Part shown: in pieces, positions 27,105-35,784 of the stretch
How positions within the stretch are numbered: position 1 is the stretch's first letter
Layout: the number at the start of each line of letters is the position of its first letter
NCBI GenBank assembly: GCA_003210775.1
Contig: QCUI01000008.1
Coordinates: 1-48,282, forward strand
Origin: Synechococcus sp. AG-679-A04
GTDB lineage: Bacteria > Cyanobacteriota > Cyanobacteriia > PCC-6307 > Cyanobiaceae
Direction of reading: 5' to 3'
Length of the DNA stretch: 48,282 nucleotides
Position numbers and translations under genes: made by a program
Notes under the pieces: model-generated
The model's input: the letters and a program-made list of their open reading frames with translations, nothing else
Told to the model about the DNA's origin: nothing
Databases searched by the model: none

Positions 27105-28097
27105 TCACAAGGTGCTCCACATGATCAAGGGTTGTATTCCGAGCGCGATGAGCAGACTCACAATCAACCCCACAGAGGCTTTACCAAGATCACGACTAAT
27201 CACCCTAATCAGGCTTCCATCCATCTGGTTGGTGAAAGCAATTTTTTGTTCCAGCTCTCTGATCCGCAGTGCTAGCTCCCTACCTGCTAGCAACCCCAGA
27301 AAGATCCAGGTTGTGCTTAAGGGGAAGCTGCTGAAAAACGCCTCATAAAGTAAACAAAGGCCAAACACAAAGTCGATCACAGTGGCTGATCGTAAATCCG
27401 ATGTATTGGTTTTCGAACGCAAAACACCCTGAATAGGACCGCCGCCAGTCAAGATCAACATGCAGAGGCCTATACAAAGAGTCAGAGTGCATAGGCACAT
27501 GGAAACGAAATTAAGATCGCGAGGAAGGTAAACGAAAATATTTGCCATATCCTGTAGCAGCCACATGCTCCACAAAAAACCAGTCGAGAACAACTGGATA
27601 GCAAACCAATAGCTTCTGATCTCTTTTGAATCCTGATTATGCTGAGAAATCCATCGTTCCAAGTGCCATACTCCTAAACCCCAGACAGCGATCCCGATCA
27701 AGAAAGCTATGACATATCCGGAAATTGAACTCCCTAAAAGCCTTCCGATATTTTCAGGAACGAAAGAAGAAAGCACCAGAAATGAAGTACTCACAGGTGC
27801 GCCCCACGCGGTTAGTACAAGAACTGCAGTCGGAGGAATCAAATAGGCCCAGGTGAAAGTTTCCGGCACTGGGAATGACTGAAGACGCCCCCAAGCAGGT
27901 TCACCTTGGTGAAGAAACCAACCCAGGAAAAGTACGGCGATGGTGATACCACAAACAAAAAATATTTGAACACTTTTGGGCGTTCGTTGACGATTTGAAG
28001 AGATATATGTCCCAAGCGTTTGCAGAGAATCGTTGTAAACAACGGAAAAAGCTGCCAGCAGAAATCCGATGACCATCCAGACATTGATATCAATCAC
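27105..28097 (-). CDS. multi-pass membrane protein, PiT-transporter-like repeats
   Basis: A 330-residue protein with about nine or ten hydrophobic helices. Two loops recall inverted-repeat signatures of the inorganic phosphate (PiT) transporter family: VVYNDSLQTLGTYISSN near the N-terminus (compare NDxANxxGT) and GAPVSTSFLVLSSF in the middle (compare PVSTTHxxxG), with a second PLSTTWIFLGLLAGRE toward the C-terminus. This suggests a distant PiT-like ion transporter; similarity is weak and the substrate is not known. GTG start. It lies within the AT-rich island. Confidence 0.65.
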   Translation of the reverse strand: MIDINVWMVIGFLLAAFSVVYNDSLQTLGTYISSNRQRTPKSVQIFFVCGITIAVLFLGWFLHQGEPAWGRLQSFPVPETFTWAYLIPPTAVLVLTAWGAPVSTSFLVLSSFVPENIGRLLGSSISGYVIAFLIGIAVWGLGVWHLERWISQHNQDSKEIRSYWFAIQLFSTGFLWSMWLLQDMANIFVYLPRDLNFVSMCLCTLTLCIGLCMLILTGGGPIQGVLRSKTNTSDLRSATVIDFVFGLCLLYEAFFSSFPLSTTWIFLGLLAGRELALRIRELEQKIAFTNQMDGSLIRVISRDLGKASVGLIVSLLIALGIQPLIMWSTL

Positions 28098-28393
28098 CAG
28101 CAGGCCTGCTTACTGACATGGTTAGATCATCGTATCGGCCACAGATCCTGCAGGCACAGACGAAAAGGAGACCCCTCAAGTGATGCATCTGTGGTTGAGA
28201 AACAGCACTTTTATCACTCACCAACACAGCTCGCGAAGATGATTTTTTAGCTTGATTAAGTCATGGTTCTCATTGATCATTGGTAACACCTCGAGAAAAG
28301 TCTGGGAGCTTCCCTGACCAGGGTTCATGAACCAAGGGCATGTGCTCTGCACAGTGAGACGAGCTATAAAAACAAACCTGATCAAGATTTCAA

Positions 28394-29119
28394 TCAGCGC
28401 AGACAACTCGAAGGGTAATCCTTAGGCAAGTCTTCACCCCAACCGTTATGGGGAAGGTTGTCAAACGGCGAGGGATAAGTCTGTTTGACCATTTGGAAAC
28501 GAATAGGAATTTTTGATTGATCTGGATCATAATCAATGACCCAAAAGTAGTCATAGTTATGCTCCCACGCCTGTGGAACATTTTCTAAGTGCTCAATATT
28601 CAATAGTTGACGCAGAGTGACTTTCTCCCCTGCATACTGTCGCTCCAAATGAGGACTAGCAATGTGGTGATGTTCCCAGAACATCAAAACGATACGGTCA
28701 TGCCACCTGGAATTTCCGAGCACATCAGAAGCAGCTTCCTGGGTAGCACTGTTTGCTACTGAAGGTTTTATCATCCCATTTTCACCAGGCATCGCTGCAT
28801 AAGTATTGATCGGCAGGCCCCAGCTGAACGCAGTTTGACCTGCCGTTTCAATCGTATGCAGAGTGATGGCAACAATCCCTCCAGGAACCTGCCCTTCAAG
28901 CAGAGATGGATTTAACGCATTGCGGCCAAGATAATGATGGCGTAATGCAATCGAACGCCTAAGACCAGTTTTACAGAGAGCGTGGGAATTGGCCTTTTCG
29001 GCATGACGCAAGAGGATAATGCGACGCGGAACAGCCTCTACAGATAGTCCATGCAGAGTTCCGGCGGTGAGCAAGCAAAGAGAAGCCTTCAGCATGGTTA
29101 ACCGCCTTGGTATTTTCAT
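28394..29119 (-). CDS. secreted histidine-phosphatase-family protein
   Basis: About 241 residues. The start MKIPRRLTMLKASLCLLTAG gives a signal peptide ending near LSVEA; other in-frame ATGs exist at 29203, 29149 and 29095. The mature N-terminus RRIILLRHAEKANSHALCKT carries the phosphohistidine RHAE motif of the phosphoglycerate-mutase-like superfamily. FWEHHHIASPHLE could hold the second catalytic His. Probably a periplasmic phosphatase of unknown substrate. The gap to the membrane-protein gene (about 300 bp) contains no convincing gene. Confidence 0.72.
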   Translation of the reverse strand: MKIPRRLTMLKASLCLLTAGTLHGLSVEAVPRRIILLRHAEKANSHALCKTGLRRSIALRHHYLGRNALNPSLLEGQVPGGIVAITLHTIETAGQTAFSWGLPINTYAAMPGENGMIKPSVANSATQEAASDVLGNSRWHDRIVLMFWEHHHIASPHLERQYAGEKVTLRQLLNIEHLENVPQAWEHNYDYFWVIDYDPDQSKIPIRFQMVKQTYPSPFDNLPHNGWGEDLPKDYPSSCLR

Positions 29120-29251
29120 GCTTTCATACGTCAACGGTCTTGACTTCATTAGTAGCAACGCACGAATCAACCGAGTGATGGGAGCTGGAGACTTGTTGGC
29201 CATTCAAAGCTCTCCTAAAAGAAGTGAAAAGCCAGCCTGTTTCACGACCAC

Positions 29252-29533
29252 CTATTGAGCCAGCCAACGAGTTATCACCGTCCCCTCATAAACATGTCCA
29301 GAGGCCTCAACAATAGGCTTGGTCTGTGGATTCGCGAAAATGTCATGTAGAACATTTTCTTGCCCTTGAAACATGACGGTTGCCCTCTTCGGGTTCTCTT
29401 GAGAAACACCAAGATAGAAGATCTTGACACCCATTTCTGAGAACATTGCCTGCTGCTCAGGTGCTTCCATATAGGCTCTGTATTCTTCGAAGCTGTTGCT
29501 GAGCTTGAAATCGAGAACAGTGGTTTCGATCAT
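29252..29533 (-). CDS. DUF3764-like small protein (93 aa)
   Basis: A 93-residue protein beginning MIETTVLDFKLSNSFEEYRA. GVKIFYLGVSQENPKRATVM and VEASGHVYEGTVITRWLAQ resemble the DUF3764 family of marine picocyanobacteria, a small alpha/beta protein with probable ferredoxin-like fold. The function is unknown. It lies on the same strand upstream of the histidine phosphatase. Confidence 0.6.
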   Translation of the reverse strand: MIETTVLDFKLSNSFEEYRAYMEAPEQQAMFSEMGVKIFYLGVSQENPKRATVMFQGQENVLHDIFANPQTKPIVEASGHVYEGTVITRWLAQ

Positions 29534-29539
29534 TGATGA

Positions 29540-29686
29540 TTAGGAAGAAGGACGGTTCCACAGAGGATATTCACTGAGAGCAGTGATGGCGTAGGTCAAT
29601 TCAAAGCCGCAATTCTCGTATCGAGGCTCGCGCCGGTTTTCATTGGCGCACACATTCAGTGATTGTTCAGCACGACAGCCAGCCAT
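29540..29686 (-). CDS. possible small Cys-containing protein (48 aa)
   Basis: From ATG 29686 the frame gives MAGCRAEQSLNVCANENRRE followed by PRYENCGFELTYAITALSEY and PLWNRPSS. Cys spacing and composition are protein-like. It could be exported with a disulfide, but no signal peptide is seen. It lies 6 bp upstream of the DUF3764-like gene, so it may be cotranscribed. Confidence 0.38.
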   Translation of the reverse strand: MAGCRAEQSLNVCANENRREPRYENCGFELTYAITALSEYPLWNRPSS

Positions 29687-29952
29687 TGGAGAGACGACGT
29701 GGCCTGAACAGCCCTCAGTGGCATTCACAACTCAGGATATCCAGCAGGTCACAATCGCAAACTCAACCCAATGCAAGCAGCTCTGGGCCCAGTCCCAGCA
29801 TGCCGATCACTGTGAAACAGAAGCTGACAACAACTGAGGATCCTGCGATTGGGATTAGGAGCTGCCAGCTTGCTGCGACATGGGGAGAAATTGTTATCGG
29901 ACCTTGACTGTTCTCGAGACATTTCTAGAACTCTGGGAAAGACATGATTCCA

Positions 29953-30093
29953 ATGGAAATCCACACTGCCCACGCCGAACCCATTGGTGAGTTCATCCGT
30001 GAGGGGCATCACAAGCCATTTCGTGCTTTGGCCTGCCAAATTGGCCCCAGCTCCAAACTTGCAGGTCAGAATGCACAGGCCAAACAGCGCTGA
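29953..30093 (+). CDS. MEIHTAHA small protein, intact copy (46 aa)
   Basis: MEIHTAHAEPIGEFIREGHH then KPFRALACQIGPSSK and a polar tail. The upstream ATTTCTAGAAC and the first 35 codons are repeated at 35080, where the frame is broken. Duplication plus synonymous differences in the shared part suggest the family was once under coding selection. No domain recognised. Confidence 0.45.
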   Translation: MEIHTAHAEPIGEFIREGHHKPFRALACQIGPSSKLAGQNAQAKQR

Positions 30094-30634
30094 GACCGAG
30101 CGGCAATCATCGTTGCCAAGTCAGTCTTGTCCGGTCAGTCAAGACTCATAGCACTCAGTGATAAGGCAGAGAGTCACCAGTGGGCGTCAAAAGCAACTGA
30201 TGTAGTGGTATCAATTCAGATACTTCCATAGGCTCTGTAGCAAATTTCAAGTGAGATCAAAACAATTGAGAGCATTTTGAACTTATTTTTGCTTTTGATA
30301 CGCCTGAGTGCAATGATTTATATTCGCCAAGCCAAACTAATTTCAAGATAAAAAGAAAAGATTAGAAAAGATAAGGCATGTAATACCTAGGTCGTTGGTT
30401 TATGACGAGAATCACCGAAGTCTTTCTACTGAGCGCAGCAGCTTGCAATCCCCCTAATCGAGCGAGCTGGCGCTGGCTGGTTGAGAAGAAAAGGAAAGGG
30501 CACCTCTCGATCCTTTTGGATTCATTGCGAGCTGCCAGCTCAACTTTTCAGAGATAAAAACTGTGTTGCGGAGCTTCGGATACAAGGGCAGCGGTTCCAT
30601 GACGCGATGATCGAGTGGCACTCGGCATCGATTG
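30094..30634. other. long intergenic region
   Basis: About 540 bp. A possible 51-codon frame runs 30402-30557 (MTRITEVFLLSAAACNPPNR start), with modest coding character. AT-rich left half, GC-richer right half. No hairpin or RNA gene recognised. Confidence 0.3.
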
Positions 30635-30976
30635 ATGGCTTCTAAGTTCTTCCACGTTCACCATGAGTTTCGAGCTGGGAAAGCCCAGCAATGGTGGGAG
30701 ACAGCTCAGAAAGCAATGGCTCCTGGCGGAGGCTGGGATGACGCTGTCGCCAATAACTTGAAGGCTGGTTTCTATAACCACTGCTTCTGCCCAGTTGGTT
30801 CAGAAGGACCTGCGTTCTGCATCTGGGAAGTGCGTGAAGGCATCACCGCTCAGCAGTTCCAGGACTTCATCGATGGTCCAAACGGCGTGAACTTTGGACT
30901 TGGTGCATGGATGAATATCTGCAAGGAGATCAACGTCGAACTGGCGGGGAATCCCCCCTATCCGCGCAAGTTCTGA
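30635..30976 (+). CDS. conserved hypothetical protein (113 aa)
   Basis: A 113-residue soluble protein: MASKFFHVHHEFRAGKAQQW, WETAQKAMAPGGGWDDAVAN, CFCPVGSEGPAFCIWEVREG and ITAQQFQDFIDGPNGVNFGL. The pattern of two short beta-alpha units suggests a small ferredoxin-like or dimeric alpha/beta barrel fold. GC content rises relative to the preceding island, and a terminator follows. Function unknown. Confidence 0.68.
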   Translation: MASKFFHVHHEFRAGKAQQWWETAQKAMAPGGGWDDAVANNLKAGFYNHCFCPVGSEGPAFCIWEVREGITAQQFQDFIDGPNGVNFGLGAWMNICKEINVELAGNPPYPRKF

Positions 30977-30992
30977 ACAACACTGGTGAACT

Positions 30993-31021
30993 GGCCTGGA
31001 TCACCTCGATCTTGGCCTTTT
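30993..31021 (+). terminator. intrinsic terminator
   Basis: GGCCTGGATC and GATCTTGGCC around ACCTC form a 10-bp stem with one G-T pair and one mismatch, followed by TTTT. 17 bp after the preceding stop. Confidence 0.7.
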
Positions 31022-31100
31022 CTAGACCGCCTGCTCGATAGGAGGAGCAACCTCGTGTGTGCGGTCTCTGAGCTTTGGAGACGATGGGTGAGCTCAGGGT

Positions 31101-31230
31101 CTAGTGAACCGAATCAACCGTCATTTCCATGACCGTTGTCAGAACGAGATAGCCGCCCCAAGCGATGACATTCAATCCGGTCGCCCAGAACCAAACAGCT
31201 GTTGTTGTTTTGCTGGTGGCTTTATCCCAT
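31101..31230 (-). pseudogene. small membrane peptide with frameshift at its start
   Basis: On the minus strand an open frame reads KATSKTTTAVWFWATGLNVI then AWGGYLVLTTVMEMTVDSVH, a single hydrophobic helix ending at TAG. The only nearby ATG (31230) is one base out of frame: ATGGGATAAAGCC would give M-D-K-A-T if one G were absent. Either a 1-bp insertion broke the gene or the sequence has an error. A TTG within the frame could give a shorter product. Confidence 0.4.
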
Positions 31231-31282
31231 CAGTCGTCTGCACTTCAGCGCATGACCAGCAGACCATGCGCAAAATCCCCAA

Positions 31283-31522
31283 TCAGGCGGCAGCTTGCTC
31301 TGAGATGTTGCGAAGGACTTTCTCTTGAAGTTGCTGGACAGCGCAAAGTGCCTCATGGGCAGGCCACCCATGGTTGTTCATCAGCTCCTCCACCAGATAA
31401 TCGGGAGAGTTAGAGATTCGAGCGTTGAGGTCAGCCACGGCCCGGTCATCACGGGCTAATGCATCGAGTCGGAGTGATCGAAGTTTTTGAATACTTGGCT
31501 GATTCATCAACACACTCTGCAC
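31283..31522 (-). CDS. small hypothetical helical protein (79 aa)
   Basis: A 79-residue mostly helical, charged protein: NQPSIQKLRSLRLDALARDD, RAVADLNARISNSPDYLVEE and HEALCAVQQLQEKVLRNISE. Start at the first or sixth codon (31522 or 31507). No transmembrane segment or known domain. It immediately precedes the attachment-like motif of the first recombinase and is the last gene left of the integrated region. Confidence 0.55.
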   Translation of the reverse strand: MQSVLMNQPSIQKLRSLRLDALARDDRAVADLNARISNSPDYLVEELMNNHGWPAHEALCAVQQLQEKVLRNISEQAAA

Positions 31523-31617
31523 GTCAACGGTGCCTGAGCGCCATCAAATGACAATCAAACCCACCTCAAGTGGGCATGCCAGAAGCCGATGAGATGCGTT
31601 TTGGGAGGGCGGCGCAA

Positions 31618-31645
31618 CCCTTCAAGCCCCCGCAAGTCAATTGAG
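31618..31645 (+). repeat. attachment-site-like motif, copy A
   Basis: CCTTCAAGCCCCCGCAAGTC followed by AATTG. It matches the motif at 37459-37487 with three substitutions across about 22 bp. Each copy lies 125-140 bp before a recombinase gene. Candidate att core or arm site. Confidence 0.45.
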
Positions 31646-31732
31646 AGCTAAAAGAAACTCTTGCTAGAGCATCACCCAATAACCCAACCAGCGCAGTGCC
31701 TTATGTCGACAAGTGTCGAGCTGATCGATGCC

Positions 31733-31752
31733 TTGTCACGCCTTTGTCACGC
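31733..31752 (+). promoter_or_regulatory. direct repeats before recombinase 1
   Basis: TTGTCACGC occurs twice, 11 bp apart (one helical turn), 18 bp before the gene. Possible recombinase arm sites or a repressor operator. Confidence 0.4.
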
Positions 31753-31769
31753 AAAGCTAGAAGTGACTG

Positions 31770-32987
31770 ATGCCTAGAACTCAGAACGGAGCACCCTGGG
31801 AAGCCAATTTTCGATTGACTATCAGAACAGCTCCCGGATTACAAGGCTTCACGGTGAGCAATGCGGGAACCAAGATCCAGGTGCGCTTCAGGCCCGATGG
31901 AGGCAAGGGCCAAGCGGCACGCCTTCCGATGCTCTGGGAGCAGGGGAATGTCAATAAGGCCACCCTGCTGATCAACCACGCAGCTCAAGCCCTGCTGGAA
32001 GGGAAGACCGACTCCCTTGCCACGGCGATAGCAATGAGCCAGAGCAGCAGCACCATGCGCCACGGACTGGATTGGCAGGCCGTGGCGCATGGACTCCGGG
32101 AGGTATTGATGAATCACCGCAATGAGATCCGCGCCACCACCTGGCGCGACAACTATCAGTCCTATGTGGAAGAAGCCCTGCGCCTGATCGCAGCCGGGGA
32201 GGCCTCAGATGGCCACAGCCTGCTGAAGGGCACTCTGGCCAAGTGGGAAGGGATGGCCCCCTCCAGCGCCGCCTGCTGCAACGCTCTGCGCAACCTGACT
32301 GATCACGCCATCGCCAGATTCGGTGCAGCCAAGTCCTGGCAAGTCACCTCTGCAGACATCCAGGCGCTGCGAGGCAAGCCGCCGAAGAAACGCCGCAAGG
32401 CCACCCTCAGCGACAGCGAGCTGATCCTCCTGATCGACGGGATCGCCAGCAGGAATCCTCGGTGGGCAAACGTGCTGCGGATCATGACCCTGTTCGGCCT
32501 GCGTCCAATCGAACTCCAGCATCTGACCCCCAACACACGAGAGGACGGAAGCCTGGGCATCTGGTGCCGTCATGCGAAGACCTGCGGCGGAAGCCAGACC
32601 CAGCAGCGTCGGCTCGAGCCCTGCTGGCTGCAGGACACCGATGGCTCAGCGATCCATTGGAACATCATCGAGCTGTTCCATGACGGCCTGCTGGAGCTGC
32701 CACTGGGTAACGACGGTGAACCCCGGAAGCTCGATGGTCATCACTGCGAGGTGTTCCTGAAACGCCAGCCTGAGTGGAGGCACCTACAGCAAGTTTGCGA
32801 GAACCGCGGAGAGTGGCTGAGGACCTATTCCTTCCGAGACACATTTAGCCTGCGGTGCCACCGACAAAAAATCGAGCTGAGTGCAATCTGCGCCGCAATG
32901 GGGCACAGCATCGAAGCCCATGGCCGGGCCTACCGCTGGGAGCCAGAGCAAACAACTGCGTCTGCATTCGCATCAGCCCATTTCTGA
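31770..32987 (+). CDS. int: tyrosine recombinase/integrase 1
   Basis: A 405-residue phage-type tyrosine recombinase. Catalytic elements: Arg245 in LFGLRPIELQHLTP, Arg356 in YSFRDTFSLRCHR (the usual preceding His is Ser), His379 in AAMGHSIEAHG and the nucleophile Tyr388 in GRAYRW. Residues about 100-190 form the core-binding domain. It is about 85-90% identical by eye to recombinase 2 from residue about 100 on but much less alike before that. No excisionase, helicase or terminase follows it, so it looks like an orphan from an eroded element. Confidence 0.88.
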   Translation: MPRTQNGAPWEANFRLTIRTAPGLQGFTVSNAGTKIQVRFRPDGGKGQAARLPMLWEQGNVNKATLLINHAAQALLEGKTDSLATAIAMSQSSSTMRHGLDWQAVAHGLREVLMNHRNEIRATTWRDNYQSYVEEALRLIAAGEASDGHSLLKGTLAKWEGMAPSSAACCNALRNLTDHAIARFGAAKSWQVTSADIQALRGKPPKKRRKATLSDSELILLIDGIASRNPRWANVLRIMTLFGLRPIELQHLTPNTREDGSLGIWCRHAKTCGGSQTQQRRLEPCWLQDTDGSAIHWNIIELFHDGLLELPLGNDGEPRKLDGHHCEVFLKRQPEWRHLQQVCENRGEWLRTYSFRDTFSLRCHRQKIELSAICAAMGHSIEAHGRAYRWEPEQTTASAFASAHF

Positions 32988-33101
32988 TGACGCGGGCTGG
33001 GTAGAGCTGTACGGGATGAAGTGATTGCAATTAAGAAATCATTCGTTGATTACAAGCACCAGCAGCTCATGCACCCAAACATGAATTAACGAATGGATTA
33101 G

Positions 33102-33278
33102 ATGAAAAAAAATTCTCGACATCCTGAAGACATCACGCACTACCTGATTCGTGCTGCAGCGGTCTTTTTCGTCGTGTCTGCAGCTGGAGCTACCTATTGG
33201 GTCGTTCGCGATCCGGGAAAAAACAGCTCAATCCCTACTGTCGAACCAATGACTCGCCAAGCAATGCCGAAACATTGA
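33102..33278 (+). CDS. small single-TM protein (58 aa)
   Basis: MKKNSRHPEDITHYLIRAAA followed by VFFVVSAAGATYWVVRDPGK: a basic N-terminus, one hydrophobic helix (residues about 15-35) and a polar tail ending in MTRQAMPKH. Clean ATG. Probably inner-membrane, N-in. Function unknown. It lies downstream of recombinase 1 on the same strand. Confidence 0.5.
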   Translation: MKKNSRHPEDITHYLIRAAAVFFVVSAAGATYWVVRDPGKNSSIPTVEPMTRQAMPKH

Positions 33279-33332
33279 ACTCCACCCGTTCAGCGGAATT
33301 CGATGGCGTTGCGACCAAGATTCAGCAGCAAC

Positions 33333-34445
33333 TCACTTAAGCCGTAGCTCCGGACGCACCCAGGAACCATCGAAATAGGATGTTTTGGGATTGTAAATTC
33401 GGAGGGTTGCATTCCACCCTGGATAGATGCCCAGGTAATTATCCTGACTGGAATAACCACCAAAATTCAGAACAACCTCGCCTTGATCATTCCTTTTCGC
33501 AAAAGCACTGTTGATGTTGTAATTTTCGCCTACTGGAAAGCCATCCTTGTCGTAAACAGTTAAAGACCAAAACGCATTACTTCCATTGGGCACATCTTTA
33601 AGAGTGAGAGTTTGCTGCTTCTCCGACGACGGCGTATAGAAGAGATAGACCGCTCCTTCTTTCGGGAGACCACCAATGCCAACGGCAACACCCATATTGT
33701 TTTGCTCTGGAGAAATTTCGCCCTTTCGACCAAACAAATTCTCAGACTTCACACCCTGCTGATCGCGCTGTTGATTATAAGCAGCACGCATTGCAAGCAT
33801 TTCATCTTGATTCCAGCGATTAGGCTGAACAAATTCACCAGGACTTGCCTGTGCAACTTTTAATCCCTTCTGCAACTCCCGAGCTTTCGCGAGGTCGTCA
33901 GGATCACTCATATTGACACCGGTGCGGTACGCCACCAAGGCATATCGGCTGCCAACGTTGTCCTTCGTCAACTCATATTCACCAGGAGTCTTGTAAACAG
34001 AGGTGTACCCCTGATCATCCACAACCATGGCGCTTTGATAGCGACCACCCGTTTGTGGAAGCGTGATCATCGCTGGATTGTTGAGATCCAGAATCAAGAA
34101 TGAATACAGCGTGTCGAAATTAATGCGAATGACGGTTCGATCCTTGGGGTCAGCCGCTCTGCTGTCATTCCAAAGCACACCCATACCACCAGTGCAGGTT
34201 TCTTTGGCAATCTTGGCGATGTACTTGGCAAACACAGTCTGTGTTTCAGCAGCTGCGAAGGTTGCTTTGGTCACGGGAGCAACAGCATCACTCTGAACAA
34301 CAACAGCAGGCTCAGGGCAAGAATTCGCCACGGCCATGGATTGCGACTTTGCTGAAGGATCCGAAACAACAGAGAGCAACCCAACGCTCAGGGCTGACAC
34401 AAGCCCTGCACAACGCACAGGAAAGCCGCCAAAGTTTTGAGCCAT
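33333..34445 (-). CDS. DUF1254/DUF1214-like secreted protein
   Basis: About 370 residues. The start MAQNFGGFPVRCAGLVSALS gives a signal-like N-terminus ending around SAKSQS. The first half contains DRTVIRINFDTLYSFLILDL and PQTGGRYQSAMVVDDQGYTS, matching DUF1254. The second half has LPKEGAVYLFYTPSSEKQQT, SNAFWSLTVYDKDGFPVGEN and NYLGIYPGWNATLRIYNPK, matching DUF1214. This family of exported proteins is of unknown biochemical role. It is transcribed against the recombinases and is probably passenger cargo or interrupted host DNA. Confidence 0.78.
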   Translation of the reverse strand: MAQNFGGFPVRCAGLVSALSVGLLSVVSDPSAKSQSMAVANSCPEPAVVVQSDAVAPVTKATFAAAETQTVFAKYIAKIAKETCTGGMGVLWNDSRAADPKDRTVIRINFDTLYSFLILDLNNPAMITLPQTGGRYQSAMVVDDQGYTSVYKTPGEYELTKDNVGSRYALVAYRTGVNMSDPDDLAKARELQKGLKVAQASPGEFVQPNRWNQDEMLAMRAAYNQQRDQQGVKSENLFGRKGEISPEQNNMGVAVGIGGLPKEGAVYLFYTPSSEKQQTLTLKDVPNGSNAFWSLTVYDKDGFPVGENYNINSAFAKRNDQGEVVLNFGGYSSQDNYLGIYPGWNATLRIYNPKTSYFDGSWVRPELRLK

Positions 34446-34508
34446 GAACCTATTTATTCCTAATGACTGCCTAGCCAGATCCCAGCGTGATACGACGTTC
34501 ATGGCTCA

Positions 34509-34679
34509 ATGGGGCCACTCCATTCGCCCTTTCAGGATCTTTGGATCTCTGCGATCAAGCCTGAAATCGAAGGGCACTGGATGAATGCCCTTGCCGACAG
34601 CGCACCAAAGGGACCGGAGATGATCCGATCGGTTAGCGCAGCTGTTCTTATGAGTCGCATCAATGGATCGATCCGATAG
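34509..34679 (+). CDS. small hypothetical protein (56 aa)
   Basis: MGPLHSPFQDLWISAIKPEI, then EGHWMNALADSAPKGPEMIR and SVSAAVLMSRINGSIR. Protein-like composition with two helices. It is divergent from the DUF1254-like gene. No domain recognised. Too short for most gene finders. Confidence 0.42.
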   Translation: MGPLHSPFQDLWISAIKPEIEGHWMNALADSAPKGPEMIRSVSAAVLMSRINGSIR

Positions 34680-34855
34680 CAACGGATTAGGGGACGTTGA
34701 AGCCCAGCATCAGCGCAAAAGTCTCAGCGGGTTCCAGATAAAGCTGTATCAAGAGGGGGCTTGCTTCATTATTTCTTCCATGAACGTTCGGGGAGCATTG
34801 GCACAACTGCGATTTGATTGCCCTTAGTTTCGGCATCCGACGTTCTCCGCAGCTG

Positions 34856-35017
34856 ATGTCTCCCATCGACCTATCCAGTCTCAAGTGGGGAGAAGACGGA
34901 GAGTTATCCCACAATGACAACCTCACTCTGGTGGAGAGGCTGATGAGGGTTGAGGAGGAATCCAAACGATCTGACCTCAATTCCAGTCCGATCCCGCAAC
35001 GCGAATCCGCGGACTAG
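34856..35017 (+). CDS. small acidic hypothetical protein (53 aa)
   Basis: From ATG 34856: MSPIDLSSLKWGEDGELSHN followed by DNLTLVERLMRVEEESKRSD and a polar tail. Charged and helical, protein-like. The frame is open to 34814, but this start is more natural. Family not known. Confidence 0.42.
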   Translation: MSPIDLSSLKWGEDGELSHNDNLTLVERLMRVEEESKRSDLNSSPIPQRESAD

Positions 35018-35079
35018 GTATCCGCACCACAACTGGCCCAGGCAAATTTCTAGAACATCAGAAATAGATCATTTCTGAT

Positions 35080-35227
35080 GGAAATTCACACTGCCCACGC
35101 AGAACCAATTGGCGAATTCATCCATGAAGGTCGTCACACCCCCTTTCGAGCGCTGGCTTGCCCAATAGGACCTAGCCACCGACTGACAATCTGGAAAGAA
35201 CCACTCAAAAGAGCTGATCAAGGCTGA
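35080..35227 (+). pseudogene. frameshifted copy of the MEIHTAHA small gene
   Basis: Begins MEIHTAH like the gene at 29953, with the same upstream TTTCTAGAAC, but two bases are missing after the seventh codon, so the frame stops early. Past the gap the other frame continues as EPIGEF... and FRALACPIGPS, matching the intact copy. The two-base loss sits at 35100/35101. Confidence 0.45.
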
Positions 35228-35245
35228 AATCCAGCCCCTCAGTCA

Positions 35246-35506
35246 TCACTGGTCTGTTGGAGTCAGCTTCCAAAGCGCCCCCTCAGGAACCTCCGGATGA
35301 GACGTCATGTCTTTGGGTTGCTCAAAAGCAACACGCCATTCCGCTACCCGTGAGGGGGCATGGTCAGGATGTTCAATCCGGATACCACCAAGTGTTGACG
35401 GAGCTCCGAACCACCCGCCTCTCCAATGGGGGATCCCATTTTGTCCACCACTGAAGAACACCCAACATCTCGCTAACGATTGGTGGGCTGAAGACGTCGC
35501 TGCCAT
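35246..35506 (-). CDS. hypothetical protein (86 aa)
   Basis: From ATG 35506, MAATSSAHQSLARCWVFFSG to a C-terminus VAEWRVAFEQPKDMTSHPEV ending WKLTPTDQ. The start codon overlaps the stop of the upstream gene (TGATG), supporting a translationally coupled pair. The aromatic, Pro-rich middle is unusual. Function unknown. Confidence 0.45.
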   Translation of the reverse strand: MAATSSAHQSLARCWVFFSGGQNGIPHWRGGWFGAPSTLGGIRIEHPDHAPSRVAEWRVAFEQPKDMTSHPEVPEGALWKLTPTDQ

Positions 35507-35784
35507 CAGCTTGCCTCCGCAAGAATCTTCCAAGAAATATCCTCCATCAACACGGACGGCTGGCCTGCAATGGCAGCTGCTAAATCAGCTGGTTCAGACA
35601 GGTCAACCAAAATTTCTCCATTCCTGCAAAGGAATTGGAGATCCGATTGATCCATATGAATGACCCGATATGCAGCGGAGTGTTCTCCTGATAAAAGCTT
35701 GGCTTTTGCTCTTGCCTCTAAAAGGCTGACGTCATCCGCAATGCTCACCCAACCCTTTTCTGAAAGCCGTTGAATACAAAACAT
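35506..35784 (-). CDS. hypothetical protein (92 aa)
   Basis: From ATG 35784: MFCIQRLSEKGWVSIADDVS, then LEARAKAKLLSGEHSAAYRV and VIHMDQSDLQFLCRNGEILV. Alternating beta and alpha segments suggest a small soluble domain. It ends by overlapping the next gene's start. No family recognised. Confidence 0.55.
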   Translation of the reverse strand: MFCIQRLSEKGWVSIADDVSLLEARAKAKLLSGEHSAAYRVIHMDQSDLQFLCRNGEILVDLSEPADLAAAIAGQPSVLMEDISWKILAEAS

